Shown here piece by piece: positions 49,500 to 58,788 of a stretch of DNA of 64,000 nucleotides (within the stretch, counting starts at the first letter, position 1; the number at the start of each line of letters is the position of its first letter). The DNA comes from Pseudomonas marginalis (lineage in GTDB: Bacteria > Pseudomonadota > Gammaproteobacteria > Pseudomonadales > Pseudomonadaceae), in assembly GCF_024169655.1 (NCBI RefSeq), contig NZ_JALJWV010000001.1, positions 873,001 through 937,000 on the forward strand, written 5' to 3'. The notes under the pieces are model-generated. The model did not search any database. It saw only the letters and a list, made by a program, of their open reading frames with translations, and was not told the DNA's origin. The translations under genes and the position numbers were made by a program.

Positions 49500-50774
49500 T
49501 TAGATCAGCGGGTCATCCGGCTTCTTGTGCTTCCAGCCATCATTGCCCGGCAGCAGCAGGTTCAAACCAATCGCCACCACCGCACACAGGGCGATGCCCT
49601 TCAGGCCGAAATCGTCCGGACCGTTGCCGGTGCCGACCAGCACACCGCCAATCCCGAACACCAGCGTCACCGACACAATCACCAGATTGCGTGCTTCGCC
49701 CAGGTCGATCTTGTGGCGAATCAGCGTGTTCATGCCCACGGCAGCAATCGAGCCGAACAGCAGGCACAGAATCCCGCCCATCACCGGCACCGGAATGCTC
49801 TGCAGCAGTGCGCCGAACTTGCCGATAAACGCCAGGCTGATGGCAAACACCGCCGCCCAGGTCATGATTTTCGGGTTGTAGTTCTTGGTCAGCATCACTG
49901 CGCCGGTCACTTCGGCGTAGGTGGTGTTCGGCGGGCCGCCAAACAGGCCGGCGGCCGTGGTGGCAATGCCGTCACCCAGTAGGGTGCGGTGCAGGCCGGG
50001 CTTCTTCAGGTAGTCGCGACCGGTCACGCTGCCCACCGCGATCACACCGCCGATATGCTCGATCGCCGGGGCCAGGGCCACCGGGACGATAAACAGAATC
50101 GCCTGCCAGTTGAACTCCGGCGCGGTGAAGTGGGGCAGGGCGAACCACGGTGCGGCGGCAATTTTGGCCGTATCGACCACGCCAAAGTAGAACGCCATGG
50201 CAAAGCCCACCAGCACGCCGGAGATGATCGGCACCAGGCGGAAAATGCCCTTGCCGAACACGGCCACGATCACTGTGGTCAGCAACGCCGGCATCGAGAT
50301 CAGCATCGCCGTCTGGTAATGGATCAACTCGGCGCCGTCGCCGGATTTACCCATCGCCATATTGGCGGCAATCGGTGCCATGGCCAGGCCAATGGAAATG
50401 ATCACCGGCCCGATCACCACCGGCGGCAGCAGCCGGTCAATGAAACCGGTGCCCTTGATCTTCACCGCGAGGCCCATGAAGGTATAAACGAAACCGGCCG
50501 CCATCACCCCACCCATGGTCGCCGCCAGACCGAACTGGCCCTTGGCGAGAATGATCGGGGTGATAAAGGCAAAGCTCGACGCCAGAAACACCGGCACCTG
50601 CCGTCCGGTCACCACCTGGAACAGCAACGTGCCCAGGCCTGCGGTGAACAATGCGACGTTTGGATCAAGACCGGTGATCAGCGGCATCAACACCAACGCG
50701 CCAAATGCTACGAAGAGCATTTGTGCGCCAGACAGGATCTGGCGCCAAAGCGGGTCGTTGAATTCATCCTGCAT
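49500..50774 (-). CDS. uraA: uracil:proton symporter (NCS2 family)
   Basis: This 424-residue nucleobase permease of the NCS2/UraA family has 14 hydrophobic segments expected for the 7+7 inverted fold. Typical marks are LFQVVTGRQVPVFLASSFAF near 60, VPVALAPAIEHIGGVIAVGS (about 230-250, with the Glu of the substrate site) and GGPPNTTYAEVTGAV near 285. It lies two bases downstream of upp, which converts the imported uracil to UMP. ATG 50774 has AAGGA nine bases upstream; a GTG two codons earlier is less likely. Confidence 0.93.
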   Translation of the reverse strand: MQDEFNDPLWRQILSGAQMLFVAFGALVLMPLITGLDPNVALFTAGLGTLLFQVVTGRQVPVFLASSFAFITPIILAKGQFGLAATMGGVMAAGFVYTFMGLAVKIKGTGFIDRLLPPVVIGPVIISIGLAMAPIAANMAMGKSGDGAELIHYQTAMLISMPALLTTVIVAVFGKGIFRLVPIISGVLVGFAMAFYFGVVDTAKIAAAPWFALPHFTAPEFNWQAILFIVPVALAPAIEHIGGVIAVGSVTGRDYLKKPGLHRTLLGDGIATTAAGLFGGPPNTTYAEVTGAVMLTKNYNPKIMTWAAVFAISLAFIGKFGALLQSIPVPVMGGILCLLFGSIAAVGMNTLIRHKIDLGEARNLVIVSVTLVFGIGGVLVGTGNGPDDFGLKGIALCAVVAIGLNLLLPGNDGWKHKKPDDPLI

Positions 50775-50776
50775 GC

Positions 50777-51415
50777 TCACGCGTCCTTCTGCTTGGTACC
50801 GAAGATCTTGTCACCGGCGTCGCCCAGGCCTGGGATGATGTAGCCGTGTTCGTTCAAGCGCTCATCGATGGACGCGGTGTAGATCTGCACGTCCGGATGA
50901 GCCTTCTCGACGGCGGCGATACCTTCGGGCGCGGCGACCAGCACCATGGCGCGGATGTCCTTGCAACCGGCCTTCTTCAGCAGGTCGATGGTGGCAACCA
51001 TGGAGCTGCCGGTGGCGAGCATCGGGTCGATGATCATCGCCAGGCGCTCGTTGATTTCCGGTACGAGTTTTTCCAGGTAGGTGTGGGCCTGCAGTGTTTC
51101 TTCATTGCGGGCCACGCCCACGGCGCTGACTTTTGCGCCCGGGATCAGGCTGAGTACGCCTTCGAGCATACCGATGCCGGCGCGCAGGATCGGCACCACG
51201 GTGATTTTCTTGCCGGCGATTTTCTCGACCTGGACGGGACCGGCCCAACCGCAGATCTCATAGCTTTCCAGGGGCAGGTCTTTGGTGGCTTCGTAGGTGA
51301 GCAACGCTCCGACTTCCTGAGCAAGCTCACGGAAGTTCTTCGTGCTAATGTCGGCGCGGCGCATAAGGCCGAGCTTGTGTCGGATCAGCGGATGGCGGAT
51401 CTCGCGAGTGGGCAT
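50777..51415 (-). CDS. upp: uracil phosphoribosyltransferase
   Basis: This 212-residue pyrimidine-salvage enzyme makes UMP from uracil and PRPP. Family motifs are [20 protein letters not shown] at the N-terminus, [20 protein letters not shown] (about 73-92), and the PRPP loop [19 protein letters not shown] (about 130-148). The uracil-binding [16 protein letters not shown] is at the C-terminus. ATG 51415 is preferred to an upstream ATG eight codons earlier. It is divergent from hpt. Confidence 0.97.
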   Translation of the reverse strand: MPTREIRHPLIRHKLGLMRRADISTKNFRELAQEVGALLTYEATKDLPLESYEICGWAGPVQVEKIAGKKITVVPILRAGIGMLEGVLSLIPGAKVSAVGVARNEETLQAHTYLEKLVPEINERLAMIIDPMLATGSSMVATIDLLKKAGCKDIRAMVLVAAPEGIAAVEKAHPDVQIYTASIDERLNEHGYIIPGLGDAGDKIFGTKQKDA

Positions 51416-51578
51416 GGGAAAGGCTCCGGCGGCGGGCAAAAAAACCGGCCTAGATTAATCTATCCGAGGGTGTTGTCCTATAGACATCTAGCACGTTAGT
51501 CCATTAAGGCTTGAACGTTGCGCTTCACATGCGTACCTTTGCCCGCTTTTCTTGCCACAGCACCCCCTGGAGAGCGCC

Positions 51579-52136
51579 ATGTCCGCTGATCTCGAGCATA
51601 TCCGTCAAATCATGCGCGAGGCTGACTGCCTGTACACCGAAGCGCAAGTCGAAGAGGCGATCGCCAAGGTCGGCGCACAGATCACCCGCGAAATGGCCGA
51701 CACCAACCCGGTGGTCTTCTGCGTGATGAATGGTGGTCTGATTTTCGCTGGAAAATTGCTGACCCATCTGCACTTCCCGCTGGAAGCGTCCTACTTGCAC
51801 GCCACACGTTATCGCAACGAAACCAGCGGCGGCGACCTGTTCTGGAAAGCCAAACCGGAAGTCTCGTTCATGGACCGCGACGTGCTGATCATCGATGACA
51901 TCCTCGATGAAGGGCATACCCTGGGCGCGATCATCGACTTCTGCAAACACTCCGGCGCCCGCAAAGTCCACACCGCCGTGCTGATCGACAAAGACCACGA
52001 CCGCAAGGCACGCCCTGAAATGAAAGCCGATTTCGTCGGCCTGCCGTGCATCGACCGCTACATTTTCGGTTACGGCATGGACTACAAAGGTTACTGGCGT
52101 AATGCCAATGGGATTTACGCCGTTAAAGGGATGTAA
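51579..52136 (+). CDS. hpt: hypoxanthine-guanine phosphoribosyltransferase
   Basis: This 185-residue purine-salvage PRTase has the PRPP-binding loop DVLIIDDILDEGHTLGAII (about 104-122) and the base-binding PDFVGL-like stretch MKADFVGLPCIDRYIFGYG near 150-168. ATG 51579 is preceded by CTGGAGAG. The divergent arrangement with upp-uraA places pyrimidine and purine salvage side by side and suggests a shared control region at 51416-51578. Confidence 0.94.
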   Translation: MSADLEHIRQIMREADCLYTEAQVEEAIAKVGAQITREMADTNPVVFCVMNGGLIFAGKLLTHLHFPLEASYLHATRYRNETSGGDLFWKAKPEVSFMDRDVLIIDDILDEGHTLGAIIDFCKHSGARKVHTAVLIDKDHDRKARPEMKADFVGLPCIDRYIFGYGMDYKGYWRNANGIYAVKGM

Positions 52137-52197
52137 TCAAGGCATCGGCGCAGGGTTGGCATGCTATCGTGCCTAGCCTCTGCGTCTGGAGTTGTTC

Positions 52198-52683
52198 ATG
52201 AGCCTGTTGATTCGCACCTGCGCCGCCCTGGCGCTGAGCCTCAGTCTGCCGCTGGCCGCCGCCCCGGCGCCGATGCATAGCCAATTCCTGCCGCCGGACG
52301 ACCTGGCCCTGCGCGCCGCAGCGCCCGATCAGCAGCAACTGTTGCAAGTCACCGAGTACGCGGTGGTGGTGGGTAACCAGCGTCAATCCACGCAACAGCC
52401 GATCCCCGTGACGTCGCCGTTGATGATTCGCCTCAAGGGCAAGTCCTTGAACAAAGGCGCGACCATCGCTCAGGTGATCCTCAATTTCGACGCCGAAAGC
52501 AAAAGCCTGAAAAAACCGGTGTTCGACGACAAGACCAGAACCCTGACCCTGTCCTACCCCGCGGCCCAATACCGCGTGATCGTCGACCTGCTGCGCAATG
52601 ACACGGTGTATGTGCAGTTCCTCAGTTATGCCAACGGGCATATCTGGGCGGATTTGCACACCGGCGCCGTTCGCTCCAAATAG
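52198..52683 (+). CDS. exported protein of unknown function
   Basis: This 161-residue protein has a clear signal peptide (about 1-21, CAALALSLSLPLAAA). The mature part starts with a helical/Gln-rich segment and continues as alternating strands (VTEYAVVVGNQRQSTQQPIP, TLTLSYPAAQYRVIVDLLRN). I know no function for it. It follows hpt by 61 bases and precedes a REP pair. Start ATG 52198 is used rather than a TTG two codons earlier. Confidence 0.8.
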   Translation: MSLLIRTCAALALSLSLPLAAAPAPMHSQFLPPDDLALRAAAPDQQQLLQVTEYAVVVGNQRQSTQQPIPVTSPLMIRLKGKSLNKGATIAQVILNFDAESKSLKKPVFDDKTRTLTLSYPAAQYRVIVDLLRNDTVYVQFLSYANGHIWADLHTGAVRSK

Positions 52684-52704
52684 CGAGAACGCTGAAGAAC
52701 CAAA

Positions 52705-52793
52705 TGTGGGAGGGGGCTTGCCCCCGATAGCGGTAGATCAGTCGATTAGATGTCGACTGACACCCCGCAATCGGGAGCAAGCCCCCTCCCACA
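52705..52793. repeat. REPIN (inverted REP pair)
   Basis: TGTGGGAGGGGGCTTGCCCC with CGATAGCGG at the left is mirrored by CGGGAGCAAGCCCCCTCCCA ending at 52793. The spacer contains TCAGTCGA/TCGACTGA, which also pair. Confidence 0.85.
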
Positions 52794-52875
52794 GTGGTTC
52801 TCAGTGCTTTCGAAGCCGGCGCCTCGCAGGTAGACTTCAACCTCCCGTGTAAATGTCTGCAGGCTGGAGTCGGTA

Positions 52876-53163
52876 ATGCGTAAAGATAAGAAACAGGTGA
52901 TTGGTGACGAGATCGGCGACGATCAAATCAAGTTGTTCCTCGACTTCGAGCCGGTCGACGCGACTTCACCGTCCCTGCACAAGCTGATCAAGGCCTACCG
53001 TGGCCTGCGTATCGACGATTTCGAGCGCTTCCTGGGTTTCTTCAAGGCAGCCGGCCTGGACCTCGACGGCAAGGACGAGCATGGCCAGACCTTTGTCGAC
53101 CTGATCAAGGACCAGCGCAACGCCGCCGAGTACATTGAGCTGATCGATAACGCCCGCGGCTGA
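52876..53163 (+). CDS. small conserved protein (PA4642-like), unknown function
   Basis: This 95-residue acidic, helical cytoplasmic protein has no known function. Readable stretches are DDQIKLFLDFEPVDATSPSL, LHKLIKAYRGLRIDDFERFL and GQTFVDLIKDQRNAAEYIEL. The second half resembles an ankyrin-like helix pair (AAGLDLDGKDEHGQTFVDLI), which could mean protein binding. Position next to mqo matches P. aeruginosa PA4642 as I recall it. A strong bidirectional terminator follows. Confidence 0.82.
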   Translation: MRKDKKQVIGDEIGDDQIKLFLDFEPVDATSPSLHKLIKAYRGLRIDDFERFLGFFKAAGLDLDGKDEHGQTFVDLIKDQRNAAEYIELIDNARG

Positions 53164-53172
53164 TCGCAGGCG

Positions 53173-53214
53173 AAAAAAAGCCCCGCTTCTCAGATCGAGA
53201 AGCGGGGCTTTTTT
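53173..53214. terminator. bidirectional Rho-independent terminator
   Basis: A-run plus GCCCCGCTTCTC pairs with GAGAAGCGGGGC plus T-run around loop AGATC. It serves the convergent PA4642-like gene and mqo. Confidence 0.95.
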
Positions 53215-53225
53215 ATCTCGAGGCC

Positions 53226-54734
53226 TTAAGCGTAGCTTTCAGCTTCGTTATTGTGCTCAACCAGTTCCAGGCTGATGTTGTTCTGCGCGTTGATCTTGCG
53301 GTACAGCTCGGCGTCGGTCTCCAGGACCTTTTCACGGGCCGGGAAGATCTCGTGCAGCTTGGCCGCCCACTCGCCCGCAGTCTTGGCCGGGAAGCAACGC
53401 TCGATCAGTTCGAGCATGATCGACACCGTCACCGAAGCGCCCGGGGACGCGCCCAGCAGTGCCGCCAGCGAGCCGTCTTTGGCCGCGACCAGCTCGGTGC
53501 CGAATTGCAGCACGCCGCCTTTTTTCGGGTCTTTCTTGATGATCTGCACCCGTTGGCCGGCCACTTCCAGGCGCCAGTCTTCGGCTTTTGCTTCCGGGTA
53601 GAAGCGGCGCAGGGATTCCAGGCGCTGCTCCATGGACTGCATCACTTCGCTGACCAGGTACTTGGTCAGGTCCATGTTGTCCCGGGCCACGGCCAGCATC
53701 GGGCCGATGTTGCCGGCGCGTACCGACATCGGCAGGTCAAGGAACGAGCCGTGCTTGAGGAACTTGGTGGTGAAACCGGCGTAAGGCCCGAACAGCAGGG
53801 ACTTCTTGCCGTCGACCACGCGGGTGTCCAGGTGCGGCACGGACATCGGTGGCGAACCCACGGCGGCCTGGCTGTAGACCTTGGCCTGGTGGTGCTTGAC
53901 CACTTCCGGGTTATCGCAGCGCAGCCACTGGCCACTGACCGGGAAGCCGCCGAAGCCTTTGCTTTCTTCGATACCCGAGGCTTGTAGCAGCGGCAGGGCC
54001 GCACCGCCGGCGCCGAGGAACACGAACTTGGCGTCCACGTCGCGGCTGTTGCCGCTGTTGACGTCCTTGATGCTCACGGTCCAGCCCGCGCCATTGCGCT
54101 TGAGGCCGGTCACGCGTTTGCTGTACTTGACCTGCGCATCGGGCGAGCTGGTCAGGTGGCTCAGCAACTGGTTGGTCAGGGCGCCGAAGTTGACGTCGGT
54201 GCCGTTCTGCACGCGGGTCGCGGCGATTTTTTCGTCGAGCGGGCGGCCCGGCATCATCAGTGGCATCCACGCAGCCATATCGTTGCGGTCTTCGGTATAG
54301 CGCATATCCGAAAATGCGTGGTGCTTGCTGAGGGTTTCAAAGCGTTTTCTGAGGAATGCCACGCCTTTGTCGCCCTGCACGAAGCTCAGGTGCGGCACTG
54401 GGGTGATAAAGGACTTGGACGAGCCAAAGGTGCCTTTTTTGGTCAGGTACGCCCAGAACTGCTTCGACACCTCGAACTGGGTGTTGATGTGGACGGCTTT
54501 CTTGATGTCGATGGAACCATCGGCGGCCTGGGGTGTGTAATTCAGCTCACACAGCCCGGCGTGGCCGGTACCGGCGTTGTTCCACGGGTTGGAACTCTCC
54601 GCGGCACCCGAGTCCATCAGCTCAACGACTTCCAGCTTGAGGCCGGGGTCGAGCTCTTTGAGCAGTACGGCCAGGGTGGCACTCATGATGCCGGCCCCTA
54701 CCAGTACTACGTCGACTGCTTCGTTATGCGCCAT
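53226..54734 (-). CDS. mqo: malate:quinone oxidoreductase
   Basis: This 502-residue FAD-dependent peripheral membrane enzyme oxidises malate to oxaloacetate and passes electrons to quinone, replacing or backing NAD-malate dehydrogenase. The dinucleotide-binding start is [20 protein letters not shown] (about 9-28). [20 protein letters not shown] (about 49-68) is the typical flavin/substrate stretch, and [20 protein letters not shown] lies near 430. Pseudomonads often have two mqo genes; this position matches mqoB of P. aeruginosa as I recall it. It has a 727-base upstream region without genes. Confidence 0.95.
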   Translation of the reverse strand: MAHNEAVDVVLVGAGIMSATLAVLLKELDPGLKLEVVELMDSGAAESSNPWNNAGTGHAGLCELNYTPQAADGSIDIKKAVHINTQFEVSKQFWAYLTKKGTFGSSKSFITPVPHLSFVQGDKGVAFLRKRFETLSKHHAFSDMRYTEDRNDMAAWMPLMMPGRPLDEKIAATRVQNGTDVNFGALTNQLLSHLTSSPDAQVKYSKRVTGLKRNGAGWTVSIKDVNSGNSRDVDAKFVFLGAGGAALPLLQASGIEESKGFGGFPVSGQWLRCDNPEVVKHHQAKVYSQAAVGSPPMSVPHLDTRVVDGKKSLLFGPYAGFTTKFLKHGSFLDLPMSVRAGNIGPMLAVARDNMDLTKYLVSEVMQSMEQRLESLRRFYPEAKAEDWRLEVAGQRVQIIKKDPKKGGVLQFGTELVAAKDGSLAALLGASPGASVTVSIMLELIERCFPAKTAGEWAAKLHEIFPAREKVLETDAELYRKINAQNNISLELVEHNNEAESYA

Positions 54735-55461
54735 TTAACGCGTCTCCAAAATCTGCAGCACCAAATTGACGGCATGGCTGCCAGGAGTGACGGGGCGGTT
54801 CACGTGTTGCCCCAGGTTACCCATGGCCAGGATCGCCATGTCCGTTTCGCAATTCTTTGCAACTTCAGCGCACGCTTCCTGCCGGGCTAATCTGCCTATG
54901 AACGCATTCATGGGCGACTGTGGCAATTCGACTTATGGTCAACGGCGTGCGATTAGTGCAATCAATCCGTAGCGGACAGGCTCAAGCTCCGGTTTTTAAG
55001 GAGTACTCGGTCCTGTGTGATTGGGCTGTTCCAGACGCTGATGGTGCTTGTACAAACGCCAAACTATTCATTTGCTCGCCACACTCTTGTGAAGTTGTGA
55101 AAACCCGTTTTTTTCACGCTCTTTTGAAGACGTGAACCTCAAAAAAGGGCTGCCCAGCCTGGCACCTGGCCCGGAAAACCTTGCCGGCATGCGGCAAAAC
55201 GGGCAAACAACTCAAGTGGCCGAGCGCAATGGCAGCTCTGGCAGATTCGGTAAAGGCGGGTGGATTGCAAAGAAAACAGCAAGCGCGCCAGCTTCACACG
55301 ATCTGTGTGGGCGGCTCTCTGTGGGCGATCTGGGGGGCTAATGCCGAGGCATTAACGATGTTGCGAGGCCCGATCAGGAGACGTCCTTATAATCGGGGGG
55401 AGATTGTAGCGAAGAACGCTAAGGAAATGGGCGTGTTTTATGACTTTTATTAGGCGTTTGG
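54735..55461. other. 727-bp gene-free region upstream of mqo
   Basis: I see no convincing gene. The short frames here lack ribosome-binding sites and coding character. It must contain the mqo promoter. Symmetric elements are TTGCCG-GCAT-GCGGCAA near 55181-55198 and TAATGCC-GA-GGCATTA at 55339-55354. A short homopolymer-rich stretch (CCCGTTTTTTTCACG) lies near 55105. An undetected small RNA is possible. Confidence 0.55.
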
Positions 55462-55695
55462 TCAGGCGGTCAACGGCTGGTGATGCGCCGGCTGTGCCGA
55501 GCGCGCGCTGATGCGGGCGCTGGCGGGCAGTGGGTGGTGCATCCAGCTCAAGCGAATTTCTTCGATTTCCACCCAGTCATCGCCGACCGGAGGCTGGCTG
55601 CACTCTTTGAAGGCCTGGCAACGACCTTGCGCATCGAGCAGGGCAAATTGGCGAAGGGCGGGCTTGCGTGTAAACAGCGACCAGAGAAAAGACAT
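55462..55695 (-). CDS. small conserved Pseudomonas protein, unknown function
   Basis: This 77-residue protein begins MSFLWSLFTRKPALRQFALL and contains WVEIEEIRLSWMHHPLPASA. It has no membrane anchor beyond a hydrophobic N-terminus. An AGGAGG lies 8 bases before ATG 55695, so translation is likely. The function is unknown. It stands alone, divergent from the YajG-like gene. Confidence 0.75.
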   Translation of the reverse strand: MSFLWSLFTRKPALRQFALLDAQGRCQAFKECSQPPVGDDWVEIEEIRLSWMHHPLPASARISARSAQPAHHQPLTA

Positions 55696-55888
55696 GGGAT
55701 CGGCCTCCTGAGATTGAGACCAAGCATGCCTGCGGGGGATGACGAGTCCGTGTATCGACTGTGACATAGAGGTGACATCGAACCCCTACAGTGCCCACAA
55801 GTCATAGGTTGTAACTGACGCTAGTTCCCGGCGAGGGCCGCCCGCTATACTGCTGGCCTGTCGGTACTCGATTTCTGGAGAGAAGAGC

Positions 55889-56473
55889 ATGTTGCAACGC
55901 CTGTTGTTCGGTTTGATCACTGTGACCAGTTTGGCCCTGGTTGGCTGCGCCAATAGCCCGCAACAACTCAGCCCGCAACCGAAGCTCACCACGCAGTTGG
56001 CTCCGGTGGGTCACGGTCAGCCGGTATCGGTGCGTGTGGTGGATGGTCGTCCTTCGCCGACCCTGGGCTCCCGTGGTGGCCTGTATCCGGAGACCGCGCT
56101 GGTGTCGGTAAGCGCCGCCGACGTGCTCCCCAAGCTGCAAGCCCAGGCTGAAGCAGCGGTGCGTCTGCTCGGCTTTACCCCGGCGAACTCGCCGGGCGCT
56201 CCGCAGTTGACCATCACCCTGGCCGAGCTGAAATACCAGTCGCCCAAAGAAGGCCTGTACGTGACTGAGGCCTCTATCGGTGCGACGTTCAAGTCCGACG
56301 TCAGCGCCGGCACCCGTCGCTACAGCGGCCGTTACGGTGCGTCCCTCAACCAGCGCTTCGGCATGTCACCGAACCAGGAAACCAACACCAAGCTCGTCAG
56401 CGATGTCTTGAGCGACGCCCTGACCCGGTTGTTCAAGGACCCGAGCATCGGCCAACTGCTCAGCTCGCAATAA
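55889..56473 (+). CDS. YajG family lipoprotein
   Basis: This 194-residue lipoprotein has signal and lipobox LALVGC (Cys at about 20) and a YajG-like domain (VSVRVVDGRPSPTLGSRGGL, LKYQSPKEGLYVTEASIGAT, RRYSGRYGASLNQRFG). YajG homologues are outer-membrane lipoproteins of uncertain function, often adjacent to ampG in enterobacteria. No ampG lies here. A perfect terminator follows. Confidence 0.87.
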   Translation: MLQRLLFGLITVTSLALVGCANSPQQLSPQPKLTTQLAPVGHGQPVSVRVVDGRPSPTLGSRGGLYPETALVSVSAADVLPKLQAQAEAAVRLLGFTPANSPGAPQLTITLAELKYQSPKEGLYVTEASIGATFKSDVSAGTRRYSGRYGASLNQRFGMSPNQETNTKLVSDVLSDALTRLFKDPSIGQLLSSQ

Positions 56474-56481
56474 CGGTTGAT

Positions 56482-56517
56482 AAAAAACCGGGCTCAGCGC
56501 TGAGCCCGGTTTTTTTT
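56482..56517. terminator. bidirectional Rho-independent terminator
   Basis: AAAAAACCGGGCTCAG and CTGAGCCCGGTTTTTTTT form a perfect stem around CG. It ends the YajG-like gene and, on the other strand, the small gene at 56528. Confidence 0.95.
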
Positions 56518-56527
56518 GCCTGGCGTT

Positions 56528-56737
56528 TCATGCCGCGGTGTCGATACCGAAGTCGAGCATGCTCACTCCGGTCAGCAGATCTGTCTCCGGCAGGTCCGCA
56601 TGCTGGTGCCCGCCAAGGGCGCAATACACCAGCCAGTGGCGGTCCTGGACGTTGAACGCGAGGCCGCCGATCAGCGCCTCTTGCTCATCGCTTGGGGCAA
56701 TCAAATACAGCCGATCCTGGTTTTGCGCGTGCAACAT
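56528..56737 (-). CDS. small protein of unknown function
   Basis: This 69-residue protein (NQDRLYLIAPSDEQEALIGG, NVQDRHWLVYCALGGHQHAD, LLTGVSMLDFGIDTAA) has a balanced, globular composition and typical Pseudomonas codon use. The GGGAGCTTGTC before ATG 56737 supplies a weak ribosome site. Its stop lies just beyond the shared terminator. I know no function for it. Confidence 0.7.
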   Translation of the reverse strand: MLHAQNQDRLYLIAPSDEQEALIGGLAFNVQDRHWLVYCALGGHQHADLPETDLLTGVSMLDFGIDTAA

Positions 56738-56918
56738 GACAAGCTCCCGAGTGTTCGAAGGGCCATAGAGTGAACGGTTAAGGTGACGTTCAGGTGACGC
56801 CGGAAATTACTGGATACATTAGCCGTCAATGGGGGAGGGAGCTTTAGGCGCAGGAGGCGACTATCGTTCAGGTTTGTATCTGAACTGATACCAAGGCACT
56901 GTTTCAACGAGGTTTGTG

Positions 56919-57176
56919 ATGGCGCTGCCCGGACTGCTGATCAATGTTGTTGCTCTATTAGTGGCTTGCCCTGGGGCTGCGCTGCTATTCATTACCCGTT
57001 TGAAGGAACAGCGCGCCATGGCCAGGCTCGCCGCGCAAAGCGAAGAGCGCGCCATCGACCAGCCCATGCTGTTTCTGGATGTGCGCACCGAACGGGCGCA
57101 TCGCCTGGCTTATCGTGTTGGTTTCGCCTGCCTGGGGCTCGCGCTGCTGAGCTCATGGATCAGTACGCGTTTTTAG
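56919..57176 (+). CDS. small two-helix membrane protein of unknown function
   Basis: This 85-residue protein has hydrophobic segments at about 5-24 (LLINVVALLVACPGAALLFI) and 66-82 (VGFACLGLALLSSWIS), joined by a charged, Arg/Glu-rich loop. It probably spans the inner membrane twice with the loop in the cytoplasm. ATG 56919 is preferred over the GTG directly before it. It is followed by a REP pair. Function is unknown. Confidence 0.75.
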   Translation: MALPGLLINVVALLVACPGAALLFITRLKEQRAMARLAAQSEERAIDQPMLFLDVRTERAHRLAYRVGFACLGLALLSSWISTRF

Positions 57177-57192
57177 TTGCGCCCTGAAACGA

Positions 57193-57282
57193 CTGTGGGA
57201 GCGGGCTTGCTCGCGATAGCGGAGTAACAGTCGGTACATCTGTGACTGAACCACCGCATCGCAGGCAAGCCCGCTCCCACAG
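57193..57282. repeat. REPIN (inverted REP pair)
   Basis: CTGTGGGAGCGGGCTTGCTC with GCGATAGCGG at left mirrors GCAGGCAAGCCCGCTCCCAC at right, ending AG at 57282. This is the GAGCGGGCTTGCTCGC subtype, different from the GGGGGCTTGCCCCC pairs nearby. Confidence 0.85.
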
Positions 57283-57297
57283 GTTTGGATAGGTGTA

Positions 57298-58464
57298 TTA
57301 CAGCGGGATGCCCGCCTTGACCCGATATTGATTGCGTACTGGTGTTGCATATTGCACCACCAGAAACGGCCGGTGTTCGACCGGGCACTCGTTCAAGCGC
57401 CGCTCCCACTCCGCCTTGGCCTTGGCCAGCTCGTCGGCCGGGAAGATATCCGCTGCCTTGGGCACCTGCAATTGCGGGTCGGCGTCAGTCCACTGGGCAT
57501 ATGCCAGGTAGTGAACCGGGAATAAGCGATAACCCCCGAGAATCTGCCGGTCCATTTCCACGGCGAGCAGTTTGGTGTCCTCGAAACGCTCGGTGATCGG
57601 CGGCGCAAAGTTCACATGCACCCGGCCCTTGTAGCCGGTAATGCCCAGGGCAATGCTCACATCGTCTTCGCCCTGGGCCTTGGTGTAGGTGCCGGTGGTG
57701 GCGCGGATGTACAACTCGCGGGCCTTGGCGGCATCGCATGGGTCGTACTCGTAGCTGATGGACACTGGCGTCAGGTTCAGCGACTGGATCACCTCGGCAA
57801 ACGGCTCGTCCTTGCGGCTGACGTGAAACATCTTGAGGATCGCCGATTCGGTACGGTCATCCCCATCCTTGGCGCGCCCTTCGGCCTGGGCGATCCAGAT
57901 CGACTGGCAGTCGTGGCGGATCGAATGGTTGATGTAAGCCGACAGCAGTTGGTACGCCGCCATTTTCTCCTTTCGCCCGGTAATCGAGCGGTGCACGATG
58001 AAACTCTTGTTCAGGCGCATCAGGTCGCTGACAAACGGTTTTTGCAGCAGGTTGTCGCCAATCGCGATTCGCGGCGTCGGCAGGCCGGCGTGATACACGG
58101 CATAGTTGACGAAGGCCGGGTCCATCACGATATCGCGATGGTTAGCCAAAAAGACGTAGGCGGTGCCCGATTTGAGCTGTTCTACGCCGGTATAGGTCAC
58201 GCCGTCGGTCGCTCGATCAATGGTGTGGTCGACGTAATACTCGACTTTGTCCTGCAGCGTAGCCACGGTGGTGACACCGGCGAATTCACGGCGCAGCTTG
58301 CGGGCGATCATTGGCTTGAGCAGCCAGCCCAAGGCGCCGGCAAAGCGCGGGAAGCGGAAGTGGGTCAGGATGTCCAGAAAGGCCTTGTCACTGAACAGCC
58401 GCTCCAGCACTGCCGGGACTTCGCTGTCGTTGTAAGGTCGGATGGTATCGAATTCGCCCATCAT
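57298..58464 (-). CDS. lysophospholipid/glycerol acyltransferase family protein
   Basis: This 388-residue protein has a PlsC-like acyltransferase domain. The active-site block reads FLANHRDIVMDPAFVNYAVY (about 120-139), with an H-R-D-I-x-x-D spacing typical of one subgroup rather than the usual HX4D. Other blocks are FIVHRSITGRKEKMAAY (about 172-188), IWIAQAEGRAKDGDDRTES (about 208-226, the EGRxKDG motif) and a C-terminal extension of about 100 residues of unknown role. It probably acylates a glycerol-based or amino-lipid acceptor at the inner membrane. The exact substrate is unknown. Confidence 0.85.
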   Translation of the reverse strand: MMGEFDTIRPYNDSEVPAVLERLFSDKAFLDILTHFRFPRFAGALGWLLKPMIARKLRREFAGVTTVATLQDKVEYYVDHTIDRATDGVTYTGVEQLKSGTAYVFLANHRDIVMDPAFVNYAVYHAGLPTPRIAIGDNLLQKPFVSDLMRLNKSFIVHRSITGRKEKMAAYQLLSAYINHSIRHDCQSIWIAQAEGRAKDGDDRTESAILKMFHVSRKDEPFAEVIQSLNLTPVSISYEYDPCDAAKARELYIRATTGTYTKAQGEDDVSIALGITGYKGRVHVNFAPPITERFEDTKLLAVEMDRQILGGYRLFPVHYLAYAQWTDADPQLQVPKAADIFPADELAKAKAEWERRLNECPVEHRPFLVVQYATPVRNQYRVKAGIPL

Positions 58465-58594
58465 GCTCTCTTGTTAGAAACGGCTAGGGTAAGTAGAGGA
58501 AATACCAGGGTGTGGCCTGAGTAATGGGCTCGGCCGAAATATAACCCTGTAAATAGACCGGCGATTATACGCACAAGTCACTTGGGAGACTGCG

Positions 58595-58777
58595 ATGCTG
58601 GAAACTGCGCTGTACGATTGTCCTTATTGTGGCGAGGTGGTGGAGACCACGGTGGATTTATCCGGCGGTGACCAGACCTATATAGAAGACTGCCAGGTGT
58701 GTTGCCGACCGATCATTTTCAGCCTGCAGGTCCATGGTGAAGAGTGGATGCTCGAAACTCGCAGCGAAAACGAATAG
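58595..58777 (+). CDS. CPXCG-motif cysteine-rich protein
   Basis: This 60-residue protein has two cysteine pairs, CPYCGE (about 9-14) and CQVCCRPI (about 34-41), forming a likely zinc ribbon. CPXCG-type proteins of this size are common in pseudomonads, with unknown function. It is followed 11 bases later by the DUF2007 protein, with which it is probably co-transcribed. Confidence 0.88.
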   Translation: MLETALYDCPYCGEVVETTVDLSGGDQTYIEDCQVCCRPIIFSLQVHGEEWMLETRSENE

Positions 58778-58788
58778 CAGGTGCGCCC

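Noticed and set aside
55388..55393. TATAAT on the plus strand as a sigma-70 -10 box
   Set aside because: No -35 element at 16-18 bases, and no plus-strand gene follows before the oppositely oriented gene at 55462.
55181..55453. 90-residue plus-strand frame in the empty region upstream of mqo
   Set aside because: No ribosome site, unlike codon use, and no recognisable motif.
57298..58464. Loss of the acyltransferase active site because HX4D reads H-R-D-I-V-M-D
   Set aside because: An HRDIxxD spacing occurs as a subgroup pattern and the EGRxKDG block is intact, so I do not treat it as inactivated.
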